In this document: in pieces, positions 32,633 through 40,819 of the stretch
Numbering within the stretch: the stretch's first letter is position 1
Layout: each line of letters begins with the position of its first letter
Assembly (NCBI GenBank): GCA_963716085.1
Contig: OY970288.1
Span: 5,270,001-5,334,000 of the forward strand
Length of the DNA: 64,000 bases
From: Persicitalea sp963716085
GTDB taxonomy: Bacteria > Bacteroidota > Bacteroidia > Cytophagales > Spirosomataceae
Direction: 5' to 3'
The notes under the pieces: generated by a model
What the model saw: only the letters and a program-made list of their open reading frames with translations
Told to the model about the DNA's origin: nothing
Database searches by the model: none
Position numbers and translations under genes: made by a program

Positions 32633-34135
32633 ATGAAAAAACACCTACTACGCTACTGGTTCCCGGCAACACTTTCCCTCTTCCTCCTCTCCTCCTCAAC
32701 AAAAGCCCAATCCCGCGCCCCCATCCCCGACGCCAGCGTCGAAACCAAGGACGCAGTCACCATCAAGGGCAAGCGCGTGCCCTACACCGCCACCGCCGGA
32801 ACGCAGCCCGTGTGGGACGCCGACGGCCAGCCCATCGCCAGTCTGTTCTACGTTTATTACGAGCGTTCCGATGTCAGCGACCGCACGACGCGGCCTTTGG
32901 TGGTGTCGTTCAACGGCGGACCGGGGGCAGCTTCGTGCTGGATGCACCTCGGCTACACCGGCCCGAAGCGCGTCCTGATCGACAGCGAGGGCTACCCTGT
33001 GCAGCCCTACGGCATTCAGGACAACCCCAATTCAATTCTGGACGTGGCCGACATCGTGTACGTCGAACCCGTCAACACGGGTTTTTCGCGGATGCTGTCC
33101 GATACTATAGATAAGAAGCAATTTTTCGGCGTCAACGCCGACATCAAGTACCTGGCCGGGTGGCTCAATACCTTCGTGGGCCGCAAAAACCGCTGGTCGT
33201 CGCCCAAGTACCTCGTGGGCGAGAGCTACGGCACCAACCGCGTGTCGGGCCTGGCGCTGGAACTGCAAAATGCCCAGTGGATGTACCTCAACGGCGTGGT
33301 GCTGGTCTCGCCCACCGACCTCGGCATCCCGCGCGGCACCGTGGTGGATGCCGCCAGCTACCTGCCCTACTACGCCGCCACGGCCTGGCACCACAAAGTC
33401 CTGCCGCCCGATCTGCAGCAAAAAGACCTCGTAGAAATGCTGCCCGAAGTGGAAAACTTCACCATTAACGAACTCATCCCGGCCCTGGCCAAGGGCGGCT
33501 ACCTCGACCCCGCCGCCCGCAAGCAACTCGCCGCCCGCGTGGCCCGCTACTCGGGGCTTTCGGAAAAAGTAGTGCTGGAACACAACCTGATGGTACCCAC
33601 GGCTTTTTTCTGGAAAGAACTCCTCCGCGACCAGGGCTACACCGTCGGGCGACTCGACTCGCGCTACCTCGGCATCGACCGCGCGGGGGCCGGGGAGCGG
33701 CCCGACTACTCGCCGGAATACACCTCCTGGCAGCACTCGTTTACGCCCGCCATCAACTACTACCTGCGCGAGGTGCTGAACTACAAAACCGACCTCAAGT
33801 ACTTCATCGCCGGACAAACCCGCCCGTGGAGCCGCGAAGGCACCGACACCGACCAAACAGGCGAAAACCTCCGCCAGGCCATGGCCCAGAACCCCTACCT
33901 GAACGTGCTGGTGCAATCGGGCTACTACGACGGGGCCTGCGACTATTTCAACGCCAAGTACGATATGTGGCACCTCGACCCCAGCGGCAAAATGCGCGAC
34001 CGCCTCGACTGGAAAGGCTACCGCAGCGGCCACATGATGTACCTCCGCGACGACGACGTCGTAACGTCGAATGAGGACATTCGGCAGTTTATTTTAAGGA
34101 CGCTGCCGAAGAAGGGGGAGGCGGCGAAGTATTAG
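32633..34135 (+). CDS. S10 family serine carboxypeptidase, first copy
   Basis: A 500-residue exported peptidase of the S10 carboxypeptidase family. A signal peptide ends near residue 25 (STKAQ). The oxyanion region SFNGGPGAASCWMHLGYTGP is near residue 100. GESYGT carries the nucleophile Ser198, the Asp is expected in GYYDGACDYF near 430, and the catalytic His in SGHMMYL near 465. These enzymes release C-terminal residues from peptides at acidic pH, here in the periplasm or outside. A second copy lies at 38562, with a 53-base stretch identical between them (33218-33270 and 39207-39259). The G+C content is like the core genome. Confidence 0.93.
   Translation: MKKHLLRYWFPATLSLFLLSSSTKAQSRAPIPDASVETKDAVTIKGKRVPYTATAGTQPVWDADGQPIASLFYVYYERSDVSDRTTRPLVVSFNGGPGAASCWMHLGYTGPKRVLIDSEGYPVQPYGIQDNPNSILDVADIVYVEPVNTGFSRMLSDTIDKKQFFGVNADIKYLAGWLNTFVGRKNRWSSPKYLVGESYGTNRVSGLALELQNAQWMYLNGVVLVSPTDLGIPRGTVVDAASYLPYYAATAWHHKVLPPDLQQKDLVEMLPEVENFTINELIPALAKGGYLDPAARKQLAARVARYSGLSEKVVLEHNLMVPTAFFWKELLRDQGYTVGRLDSRYLGIDRAGAGERPDYSPEYTSWQHSFTPAINYYLREVLNYKTDLKYFIAGQTRPWSREGTDTDQTGENLRQAMAQNPYLNVLVQSGYYDGACDYFNAKYDMWHLDPSGKMRDRLDWKGYRSGHMMYLRDDDVVTSNEDIRQFILRTLPKKGEAAKY
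33218..33270 (+). repeat. 53-base direct repeat, copy 1 (in first S10 gene)
   Basis: Identical base for base to 39207-39259 in the second S10 gene, covering the GESYGTNRVSGLALELQ coding region. It could support recombination or gene conversion between the two genes, 5,989 bases apart. Confidence 0.9.
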
Positions 34136-34179
34136 TAGGTGTATCAGTTCTTTGTTTTACTATCTACACTCATGTGCCC

Positions 34180-34857
34180 ATGCGTTCCGCTTTCCTTTTT
34201 CTACTGATTGTATTCGGCCTACCAGTCTTCTCTCAAAGTGAGGAAAAGGTTCAAGTGAAATATGAATACTTGATTTATCTCCCTAAAAAATATAGTACAT
34301 CGGAGAAAAAATACCCCTTAGTCATTTACCTTCATGGTGGTTCTCAAACGGGAAATGACCTCAATAAACTCAAAGCTTATGGACCTCCAAAATTAGTAAA
34401 CGAAGGTCAGGGCTTTGAGTTCTTGATAGTTTCACCACAGTGTCCCGATGGTAAGTACTGGTCTACCGACAATTGGTTTGACCCGCTCTATTTGGAACTC
34501 GTAAATAAGTACAGAATAGACACGAACCGCATCTATTTAACAGGTATAAGCATGGGTGGTTACGGTACTTGGCAAACTGCCGTTGCCCACCCTGATAGAT
34601 TTGCTGCTATTGCTCCCCTATGTGGTGGATGTGATGACTCGACCTTGATATGCCAAATTAAAGACGTACCCGTTTGGACTTTTCACGGGACTTCGGATAA
34701 TATTATTCCCATCGATGAAACAGAAAAATTAGTTAAGCGATTGGATGAGTGTAATGGAAATGTAAAATTTACAAAACTGGAAAACGAAGGGCATGGAATT
34801 CAGTATTTGTATGAGAAAAAAGATATATACGATTGGTTTTTAAAACACCATAAATAA
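34180..34857 (+). CDS. exported alpha/beta-hydrolase, esterase or depolymerase-like
   Basis: A 225-residue exported alpha/beta-hydrolase of the dienelactone/PHB-depolymerase-like group. ATG 34180 (MRSAFLFLLIVFGLPVFSQ) is a signal peptide; an in-frame GTG six bases upstream is less likely. The oxyanion loop is IYLHGGSQTG near residue 46. The nucleophile elbow is TGISMGGYGTW near 123, the Asp lies in HGTSDNIIP near 175, and the His in ENEGHGIQYLY near 207, so the triad is complete. It probably cleaves acyl or polysaccharide esters; the substrate is unknown. Its base composition is A+T-richer than the S10 genes, like the rest of this insert. Confidence 0.82.
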   Translation: MRSAFLFLLIVFGLPVFSQSEEKVQVKYEYLIYLPKKYSTSEKKYPLVIYLHGGSQTGNDLNKLKAYGPPKLVNEGQGFEFLIVSPQCPDGKYWSTDNWFDPLYLELVNKYRIDTNRIYLTGISMGGYGTWQTAVAHPDRFAAIAPLCGGCDDSTLICQIKDVPVWTFHGTSDNIIPIDETEKLVKRLDECNGNVKFTKLENEGHGIQYLYEKKDIYDWFLKHHK

Positions 34858-34879
34858 TTCTACTTTATTTTCTGTTGCC

Positions 34880-35197
34880 ATGAAGCCAACCACAAAAAAA
34901 ACCATCAAACTCATCCGCCAAGCTGTCAACCAAGTGGACGATAAGGCGGAAGTAATTCTCTACGGCTCTCGCGCCCGTGGTGACGAAAGAGTGGATTCCG
35001 ACTGGGACATTCTGATACTCACTGATTATCCATTGGATTTAAACAGAATGCGAGCCTTTCGATATCCTTTGTATGAACTGGCGCTTGAACTAGGCGAACA
35101 GTTTTCTGTATTCGTACGCTCAAAAAATGAATGGAAAACAAGACAAAGAATTACTCCATTTTATGAAAGCGTTAAACAAGAGGGTATTTTGCTATGA
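34880..35197 (+). CDS. MNT-type minimal nucleotidyltransferase antitoxin, pair 1
   Basis: A 105-residue minimal nucleotidyltransferase. The catalytic signature GSRARGDERVDSDWD (about residues 30-44) fits GS-X10-DXD of the MNT family. In the MntA-HepT system such a protein AMPylates its HEPN partner toxin at a Tyr and so neutralises it. The second half (YPLYELALELGEQFSVFV) has the third acidic element. Its last four bases overlap the start of the HEPN gene, as is usual in these toxin-antitoxin pairs. A second, clearly homologous pair follows at once. That this pair is a working toxin-antitoxin is inference from family and layout. Confidence 0.85.
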   Translation: MKPTTKKTIKLIRQAVNQVDDKAEVILYGSRARGDERVDSDWDILILTDYPLDLNRMRAFRYPLYELALELGEQFSVFVRSKNEWKTRQRITPFYESVKQEGILL

Positions 35198-35592
35198 ATG
35201 AGGAGGATAAAAAGCAGTATGTGCTGCACAGGATTGAAGCTGCTTACGAGGCAGTGAATTCTGCTGCTCATTCAGCGGATGGCGGTTTTCTGAGTACCGC
35301 AACGAGCCGACTCTACTATGCGGCTTTCTACGCAGTCAAAGCATTACTTGTGTTTAACAACATCCAAACCAAAACTCACGCAGCCACGATGGGGCAGTTT
35401 TCTCAGCATTTTGTAAAAACAGGTCTGATAGACAAAAAGTACGTCAAGTTGCTGTATGAACTGTTCGATAACCGTCAAGAAGGAGATTATGAAGAAAAGG
35501 CTGTCTTCGAGGAGGAAACGGTTCGTTCTTACATCGAACCAGTTCGTGAAATGATAAAAGTAATTGAAAGTGAAATAGGACTGAACCTATGA
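35194..35592 (+). CDS. HEPN-domain protein (toxin candidate), pair 1
   Basis: A 132-residue helical HEPN-domain protein of the PF05168 type. It has the core LYYAAFYAVKALLVFNNIQTKTH near residues 48-70 and FDNRQEGDYEEK near 97. HEPN toxins are usually RNases with an R-X4-6-H site. Here the Arg is followed by QEGDY with no His in range, so catalysis by the classical mechanism is doubtful. This variant is often seen in the family as far as I recall. It overlaps the MNT gene upstream and the next MNT gene by four bases each. All four genes are therefore translationally coupled. Confidence 0.82.
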   Translation: MNEEDKKQYVLHRIEAAYEAVNSAAHSADGGFLSTATSRLYYAAFYAVKALLVFNNIQTKTHAATMGQFSQHFVKTGLIDKKYVKLLYELFDNRQEGDYEEKAVFEEETVRSYIEPVREMIKVIESEIGLNL

Positions 35593-35906
35593 ATTCAACC
35601 ACCAAAAAAATAACCAACCTAATCCGCCAAGCCATCAGTCGAGTGGACGATCAGGCAGAAGTAATTCTCTTTGGCTCCCGCGCGCGTGGGGACGAGCGCC
35701 AGGACTCCGATTGGGATATACTGGTGCTTACTGATTATAAAGTCAATCTGGAAAAGGAAATGCAATTCCGAGAGCCTATTTATGACTTGGAATTAGAAAG
35801 AGGGGAACATTTTTCAATTTTCTTTTATCCAAAAAAGGATTGGATAGCAAAACACCAGATTTCGCCACTTTACGAGAGTATTGCCCTTGAAGGTATTCGC
35901 TTATGA
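35589..35906 (+). CDS. MNT-type minimal nucleotidyltransferase antitoxin, pair 2
   Basis: A 105-residue paralogue of the MNT protein at 34880, of the same length and evidently from a duplication. The signature GSRARGDERQDSDWD is intact, so it should be active as a nucleotidyltransferase. Differences concentrate in the C-terminal half (NLEKEMQFREPIYDLELERG), where the partner HEPN is expected to bind. This suggests the two pairs have diverged in partner choice. It overlaps the HEPN gene before it and the one after it by four bases each. AMPylation of the HEPN partner is known for MntA and inferred here. Confidence 0.85.
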   Translation: MNSTTKKITNLIRQAISRVDDQAEVILFGSRARGDERQDSDWDILVLTDYKVNLEKEMQFREPIYDLELERGEHFSIFFYPKKDWIAKHQISPLYESIALEGIRL

Positions 35907-36298
35907 CTGAGGAGCAAAAGCAAAGCTACGTACTTTACAGATTGGAGTCGGCCCGTAAAACCTTGGATGCTGCTAAACTATTGGCAGATCATGAACAATG
36001 GAATTCGGCGGTCAACCGATTGTATTACGCGCTGTTTTATGCAGTTAGTGCTTTACTTCTGGATAACGACATACAGGCAAAATCGCACAAAGCAATTATA
36101 AATAGCTTTTCTCATCATTTTGTAAAGAATGGGTTGTTTGAAAAGAAATATGGTACGCTGCTTTCTGTCCTTTTTGATAGCCGATTGAAGGGTGACTACG
36201 GAGACGTTGTTGATTTTGACGAAGAGAGGGTTTTCTCTCTTTTTGGCCCAGTTCAGGAAATGATTGGTAAAATTGAAAACAAAATAAAGATTGAGTAA
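35903..36298 (+). CDS. HEPN-domain protein (toxin candidate), pair 2
   Basis: A 131-residue HEPN-domain protein and paralogue of the gene at 35194. Shared landmarks are RLYYALFYAVSALLLDNDIQ near residues 36-55, KSHKAIINSFSHHFVKNG near 57-75 and FDSRLKGDYGDVVDFDEERV near 95. As in the first copy, no His lies four to six residues after the Arg of DSRLKGDY. The helix packing surface and lengths match. It is the last gene of the four-gene overlapping run and precedes an S41 protease by 24 bases. RNase toxicity is not shown by the sequence. Confidence 0.82.
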   Translation: MTEEQKQSYVLYRLESARKTLDAAKLLADHEQWNSAVNRLYYALFYAVSALLLDNDIQAKSHKAIINSFSHHFVKNGLFEKKYGTLLSVLFDSRLKGDYGDVVDFDEERVFSLFGPVQEMIGKIENKIKIE

Positions 36299-36322
36299 GA
36301 AATTTGCTACACAATAACGAAA

Positions 36323-38542
36323 ATGAAAAATTTAATTTGTGTTATTATTATTTTCCTGAGCGTGAATTGCTACGCCCAGAGTACCGACAAATTCAACCTG
36401 AATTTTGAAAAGTTCGCTCCGGACAAAAATATAGGCCAAGGTGGCTGGATGATATGGGGGAACTACGGAGTTGATTTTGATTCCACCATCGCTCACTCGG
36501 GAAAGTACGCAGCCAGCATTTCGTCTGACCAGAAGGGCGCTTCGTTCGGGAGTGTGGCTTACATAATTCCGGCCAACTACACCGGAAAGAGTATTACCCT
36601 GGAAGGCTATATGAAAACCCAGGAGGTGGAAAATGGCTATGCCGGATTGCTGATGCGAATCGACAGCAGCACCAAGGTGCTGGCCTTTGACAATATGCAG
36701 AGTCAGGCGATAACGGGCACGAACGATTGGAAAAAATACAGCATAACCTTTCCTTATCCCGCAAACGCGGAAAATATTTTTGTGGCGGGTATCCTGGTGG
36801 GCAAAGGCAAAGCCTGGTTCGACGATTTTGTGCTGTCCATCGACGGGCAAGACGTTCAGACTTTAAAAGAAGTAGAGAAGCCGAAGGTCCAGGCTGATCT
36901 GGATCGTGAATTCGATGCAGGCTCAAAAATAACGAGCATTGAACTCGACACTAAAAGCATCGGTAACCTGGAATTGCTGGGTAAAGTCTGGGGCTTCCTT
37001 AAATATTACCATCCTGAAGTCGGTGCCGGGAACTACAATATTGATTACGAACTCTTTCGAGTACTTCCCGAGTACCTGAAAACGAAAAACAATCAAAACA
37101 GAGACCAAGTGATTTTGAGCTGGATTAATGGTTTTGGTAAAGTGTCCTTATGTGAAAAGTGTCAGGAGACTCCGGAAGATGCGGTGTTGAAACCCGACCT
37201 TTCCTGGATAGGCAATAGTCAGCTCGATCCTAACTTGCAGGACGTTTTGCGGCACATTTACAACAACAGGAACCAAGGTGGGCATTACTACATAAGCACG
37301 GCTGGTGTGGGCAATCCACAATTCCTGAACGAAAAGCCGTACGAAAATATGCCTTATCCCGACGCTGGTTTTCGGTTGTTATCGCTCTACCGATACTGGA
37401 ATGTGATCCAGTACTTTTTCCCCTACAAACAACTGACGGATAAGGATTGGAAGAATGTGTTGAGAGAGTACATCCCTAAGTTCATCGACGCCAAAGCCGA
37501 ATTGGAGTACGAACTGGCCGCGCTTCAAATCATTGGAGAAGTAAAGGATAGCCACGCCAACCTATGGGGCGGTGGCAATGCCATCAACGATTTAAGAGGA
37601 GCGTTTTATCCGCCATTTTCCCTGCAATTCGTTGAGGATAAACTGGTCGTGGTCGATTATTATAATGATGATTTGAAAAGCGAAACAGGACTTTCGATTG
37701 GCGATGTGATAACCCATATCGACGGAGTATCCGTAGAGAATCTGATCGACAGTCTTAGTACGTATTACCCTGCCTCCAATCAAGCTGCCAGGTTGAGGGA
37801 TGTCAGTATGCAGATATTGCGTTCAAAGCAAAATGCGGTAAATGTTAAATACCAATCTGGGAATAAGAATTTCGAAAGAAATTTAACCTTATATCCTGTC
37901 GATAAATTGAAAATGAAGGAATGGTATGCAAAATCATATGATCCGCAGAGCTATAAGATTCTGGAAAATAACATTGGCTACGTTACGCTGAAAACGATCA
38001 AAGCGCAGGACATTCCCATTATCAAAGATTCTCTGAACAACACAAAGGGGATTATTATAGACATCCGCAACTACCCCTCGACTTTTGTTCCCTTCTCTTT
38101 GGGTAGCTACTTCATTTCCAAGGAAACCCCATTTGTAAAGTTCACTGGCGGCAATGTTGATAATCCCGGTGAATTCAACCTCTCTCCACCAATTAATATC
38201 CCCAAACAGAATCCCGCAGAAACCTTTCGGGGAAAACTGGTAGTCTTGGTAAACGAACAAACGCAAAGTCAGGCAGAATATACGGCGATGGCTTTTCGGG
38301 CCGGAGACAATACGACCATCATGGGTAGTACCACCGCAGGGGCTGATGGTAACGCTTCCAACTTCTCTTTACCCGGCGGACTGAGAACCATGATCTCTGG
38401 TCTAGGCGTGTACTATCCCGATGGCACCGAAACCCAGCGCGTTGGGATAGTGCCGGATATCGAAGTGAAACCCACGACAGAAGGTATAAAGAATGGTAAG
38501 GATGAACTGCTGGAACGCGCCATTGAATTTATTATGAAATAA
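36323..38542 (+). CDS. exported S41-family peptidase with N-terminal beta domain
   Basis: A 739-residue protein: signal peptide (to about residue 20), an N-terminal jelly-roll-like domain (about 25-175, FNLNFEKFAPDKNIGQGGWM), a middle helical region, a PDZ domain near 440-500 (LSIGDVITHIDGVSVENLID), and an S41 protease core near 540-735. The core shows IGYVTLKTIKAQDIPIIKD and VLVNEQTQSQAEYTAMAFRA, with the nucleophile Ser expected in SQAE. The middle part contains GKVWGFLKYYHPEVGAGNYN, a feature I recall from Bacteroidota tricorn-like S41 proteins. It probably degrades peptides in the periplasm. It sits between the HEPN-MNT run and the second S10 gene, 20 bases upstream of the latter. Confidence 0.85.
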   Translation: MKNLICVIIIFLSVNCYAQSTDKFNLNFEKFAPDKNIGQGGWMIWGNYGVDFDSTIAHSGKYAASISSDQKGASFGSVAYIIPANYTGKSITLEGYMKTQEVENGYAGLLMRIDSSTKVLAFDNMQSQAITGTNDWKKYSITFPYPANAENIFVAGILVGKGKAWFDDFVLSIDGQDVQTLKEVEKPKVQADLDREFDAGSKITSIELDTKSIGNLELLGKVWGFLKYYHPEVGAGNYNIDYELFRVLPEYLKTKNNQNRDQVILSWINGFGKVSLCEKCQETPEDAVLKPDLSWIGNSQLDPNLQDVLRHIYNNRNQGGHYYISTAGVGNPQFLNEKPYENMPYPDAGFRLLSLYRYWNVIQYFFPYKQLTDKDWKNVLREYIPKFIDAKAELEYELAALQIIGEVKDSHANLWGGGNAINDLRGAFYPPFSLQFVEDKLVVVDYYNDDLKSETGLSIGDVITHIDGVSVENLIDSLSTYYPASNQAARLRDVSMQILRSKQNAVNVKYQSGNKNFERNLTLYPVDKLKMKEWYAKSYDPQSYKILENNIGYVTLKTIKAQDIPIIKDSLNNTKGIIIDIRNYPSTFVPFSLGSYFISKETPFVKFTGGNVDNPGEFNLSPPINIPKQNPAETFRGKLVVLVNEQTQSQAEYTAMAFRAGDNTTIMGSTTAGADGNASNFSLPGGLRTMISGLGVYYPDGTETQRVGIVPDIEVKPTTEGIKNGKDELLERAIEFIMK

Positions 38543-38561
38543 CGCCTTAATCAAAACTATC

Positions 38562-40124
38562 ATGCAAAAACATACCCTCCTCCGACACATCGCACTGCTC
38601 CTCGTCCTCCTGAGCCTGACTCAAGCCCCCATCCTCGCCCAAAAACCCACGGCGACGATGAAATCCAACCTCACCGTCACCGCCGCGCCCAACGTCCTGA
38701 AACTGGACATGGACTCGACGATTACGTCGTCTCATACCGTAACCATCAAGGGCCAGAAAGTACCCTACACGGCGCAAGTCGGGACGCAGCCCGTGTGGGA
38801 CGAGGCGGGCAAGGTCATCGCGGGGGTGTTCTACACCTACTACGAGCGCACCGATGTGAAAGACCGGGTGAACCGTCCGCTGGTGATCTCGTTCAACGGC
38901 GGACCGGGGACGGCGTCGGTCTGGATGCACCTGGCCTACACCGGCCCAAAGCTGCTCAACGTGGACGCCGAGGGCTACCCGCTGCAACCCTACACGATCA
39001 AGGACAATCCGAACTCGATTCTGGACGTGGCCGACATCGTTTTCATCGACCCCGTCAACACGGGCTACTCGCGCATGGCGGGCCAGGAAACGCCGCAGGC
39101 CAAGGCCAAGTTTTTCGGCGTGAACGCGGACATCAAGTACCTGGCCGACTGGCTCAACACCTTCGTGAGCCGCCACGACCGCTGGCGGTCGCCCAAGTAC
39201 CTGATCGGCGAGAGCTACGGCACCAACCGCGTGTCGGGCCTGGCGCTGGAACTGCAAAACGCTAACTGGATGTACCTCAACGGCGTCATTCTGGTGTCGC
39301 CGACCAACCTCGGCCTCGACCGCGAAGGGCCGCTGGGCGCGGCCAATATGCTGCCCTACTACGCCGCCACGGCCTGGTTTCACAAAAAACTACCCGCCGA
39401 CTTGCAGCAGAAAGACCTCACGCAGATGCTGCCCGAAGTGGAGAATTTCACGACCAACGAACTTCTGCCCGCGCTGGTGATGGGCGGCTACCTCGACCCC
39501 GCCAAACGCAAAACGATGGCCGCCCGCATCGCCCGCTACTCGGGACTGTCCGAAAAGGTGGTGCTGGAACACAACCTGCAAATCCCGGTCAACTTCTTCT
39601 GGAAGGAACTCCTCCGCGAGCAGGGCCGCACCATCGGGCGACTCGATTCGCGTTACCTCGGCATCGACGCGCAGGACGCGGGCGAGCGCCCCGACTACTC
39701 GCCCGAACTGACTTCGTGGCTGCACTCCTTCACGCCGCCGATCAACTACTACTTCCGCGAGGTGCTGGGCTACAAGACGGACTTGAAGTACTATATGTTC
39801 GGCCCCGTCTATCCGTGGAGCCGCACGGGCGACAACGCTGACAACACTGGGGAAAACCTCCGCCAGGCGATGGCCCAAAACCCCTACCTACACCTGCTGG
39901 TCCAATCGGGCTACTACGACGGGGCCTGTGACTACTTCAACGCCCAGGCCAACCTCTGGCAAATGGACCCCAGCGGCCAACTCAAATCCCGTATGGACTG
40001 GAAGGGCTACCGCAGCGGCCACATGATGTACCTCCGCCAGGAAGACCTCGTGCAGGCCAATGACGATATCCGGGCGTTTATCTTGGAAGCCACGCCGGGG
40101 AAGGGGATGGCGGCTAAGTATTGA
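38562..40124 (+). CDS. S10 family serine carboxypeptidase, second copy
   Basis: A 520-residue exported S10 carboxypeptidase, paralogue of the gene at 32633 with a 20-residue longer N-terminal part. A signal peptide ends near residue 28 (ILAQ). The oxyanion stretch FNGGPGTASVWMHLAYTGP is near 113, GESYGT carries Ser218, GYYDGACDYF is near 450, and SGHMMYL near 485 holds the His. Most of the catalytic part can be aligned without gaps to the first copy, and many segments are identical at the DNA level. The copies probably arose by tandem duplication before the accessory genes entered between them. A terminator follows directly. Confidence 0.93.
   Translation: MQKHTLLRHIALLLVLLSLTQAPILAQKPTATMKSNLTVTAAPNVLKLDMDSTITSSHTVTIKGQKVPYTAQVGTQPVWDEAGKVIAGVFYTYYERTDVKDRVNRPLVISFNGGPGTASVWMHLAYTGPKLLNVDAEGYPLQPYTIKDNPNSILDVADIVFIDPVNTGYSRMAGQETPQAKAKFFGVNADIKYLADWLNTFVSRHDRWRSPKYLIGESYGTNRVSGLALELQNANWMYLNGVILVSPTNLGLDREGPLGAANMLPYYAATAWFHKKLPADLQQKDLTQMLPEVENFTTNELLPALVMGGYLDPAKRKTMAARIARYSGLSEKVVLEHNLQIPVNFFWKELLREQGRTIGRLDSRYLGIDAQDAGERPDYSPELTSWLHSFTPPINYYFREVLGYKTDLKYYMFGPVYPWSRTGDNADNTGENLRQAMAQNPYLHLLVQSGYYDGACDYFNAQANLWQMDPSGQLKSRMDWKGYRSGHMMYLRQEDLVQANDDIRAFILEATPGKGMAAKY
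39207..39259 (+). repeat. 53-base direct repeat, copy 2 (in second S10 gene)
   Basis: Identical to 33218-33270; see that entry. Confidence 0.9.
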
Positions 40125-40127
40125 GAT

Positions 40128-40169
40128 AAAAAAGCGCCTTCTGGTAGATGTGTTGCAGAAGTGGCTTTT
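40128..40169 (+). terminator. Terminator after the second S10 gene
   Basis: AAAAGCGCCTTCTG (ending 40143) pairs with CAGAAGTGGCTTTT (40156-40169) with two imperfect positions and a 12-base loop. It begins four bases after the stop codon and carries a T-run in its right arm. Confidence 0.65.
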
Positions 40170-40261
40170 AACTATTGGTCGACCGCTACAAATAACAGAG
40201 TTGTTGGTTTTACTTTTGCGGTCATTAGCACGGTCGGCCGCTGCCTTCACAAGCGGAAGGC

Positions 40262-40299
40262 GATGCAACCCCGATCACAGATAAGGGTTAGCGGGCAAA
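40262..40299. repeat. Degenerate inverted copy of the GCTAACCCC element
   Basis: GGGTTAGCGGG at 40285-40295 is the reverse complement of CCCGCTAACCC, the core of the repeats at 42022 and 43180, with CCCCGAT upstream at 40269-40275. It lies just before the A+T-rich cassette, as an inverted counterpart of the repeat at its other end. Confidence 0.5.
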
Positions 40300-40347
40300 T
40301 CTTATTTGAACTACTTTGTAAGAAACTAGGTATAAAAAGATAAAATT

Positions 40348-40815
40348 ATGCGCAGATCAATAGGAATTAGAGTAAGTCCGTCTACAATATTCTATTCAAT
40401 TGTCTCATATGAAAATGAAGAGCTTTTAATCGAGATAGTTGATAAAATAAATAACCCTAAGGCATTGAGTATTCCAGAACAACTAAAATTTATTAGAAAC
40501 ACATTATGCGATATAATTAATCAATTTAAAATTAGTAATGCATGTATCAGGATAACAGAATCCAGCGCCAGATCACCTAGTATTCCAAGAATATATATCG
40601 AAGGTGTCATTCAAGAATTATTTGCAAGTTCTACAATCAGTAAATACTATGTAGGGCAAATTTCGAGTATCAGTAAAAATCTCGGAATAGATAGAGAGAA
40701 CTTTAAACCATTTTCAAATGGGGTAAAAAATTTTCTAGAAATAGACAACTGGGATACATATATATTAGAACAAAGAGAAAGTTTAATGTCTGCAATAAGT
40801 GCTATAAATATATAA
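40348..40815 (+). CDS. unrecognised protein, possible RNase H/RuvC-like fold
   Basis: A 155-residue protein I cannot assign. The order beta-beta-beta (RSIGIRVSPSTIFYSIVSYE, then LLIEIVDKI), a long helix (PEQLKFIRNTLCDIINQF), a strand with an acidic end (ACIRITE), a helix (YIEGVIQELFA) and a strand (KYYVGQ) resembles an RNase H-fold, RuvC/YqgF-like protein. If so, the first acidic residue is replaced (GIRVSP instead of GID-type), which argues against a normal nuclease site. It begins 223 bases after the S10 gene and precedes a kinase gene by four bases, so both are one transcript. Its G+C content is very low: 16 of 60 bases at 40381-40440, against 33 of 60 at 39241-39300. Confidence 0.65.
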   Translation: MRRSIGIRVSPSTIFYSIVSYENEELLIEIVDKINNPKALSIPEQLKFIRNTLCDIINQFKISNACIRITESSARSPSIPRIYIEGVIQELFASSTISKYYVGQISSISKNLGIDRENFKPFSNGVKNFLEIDNWDTYILEQRESLMSAISAINI

Positions 40816-40819
40816 TATT

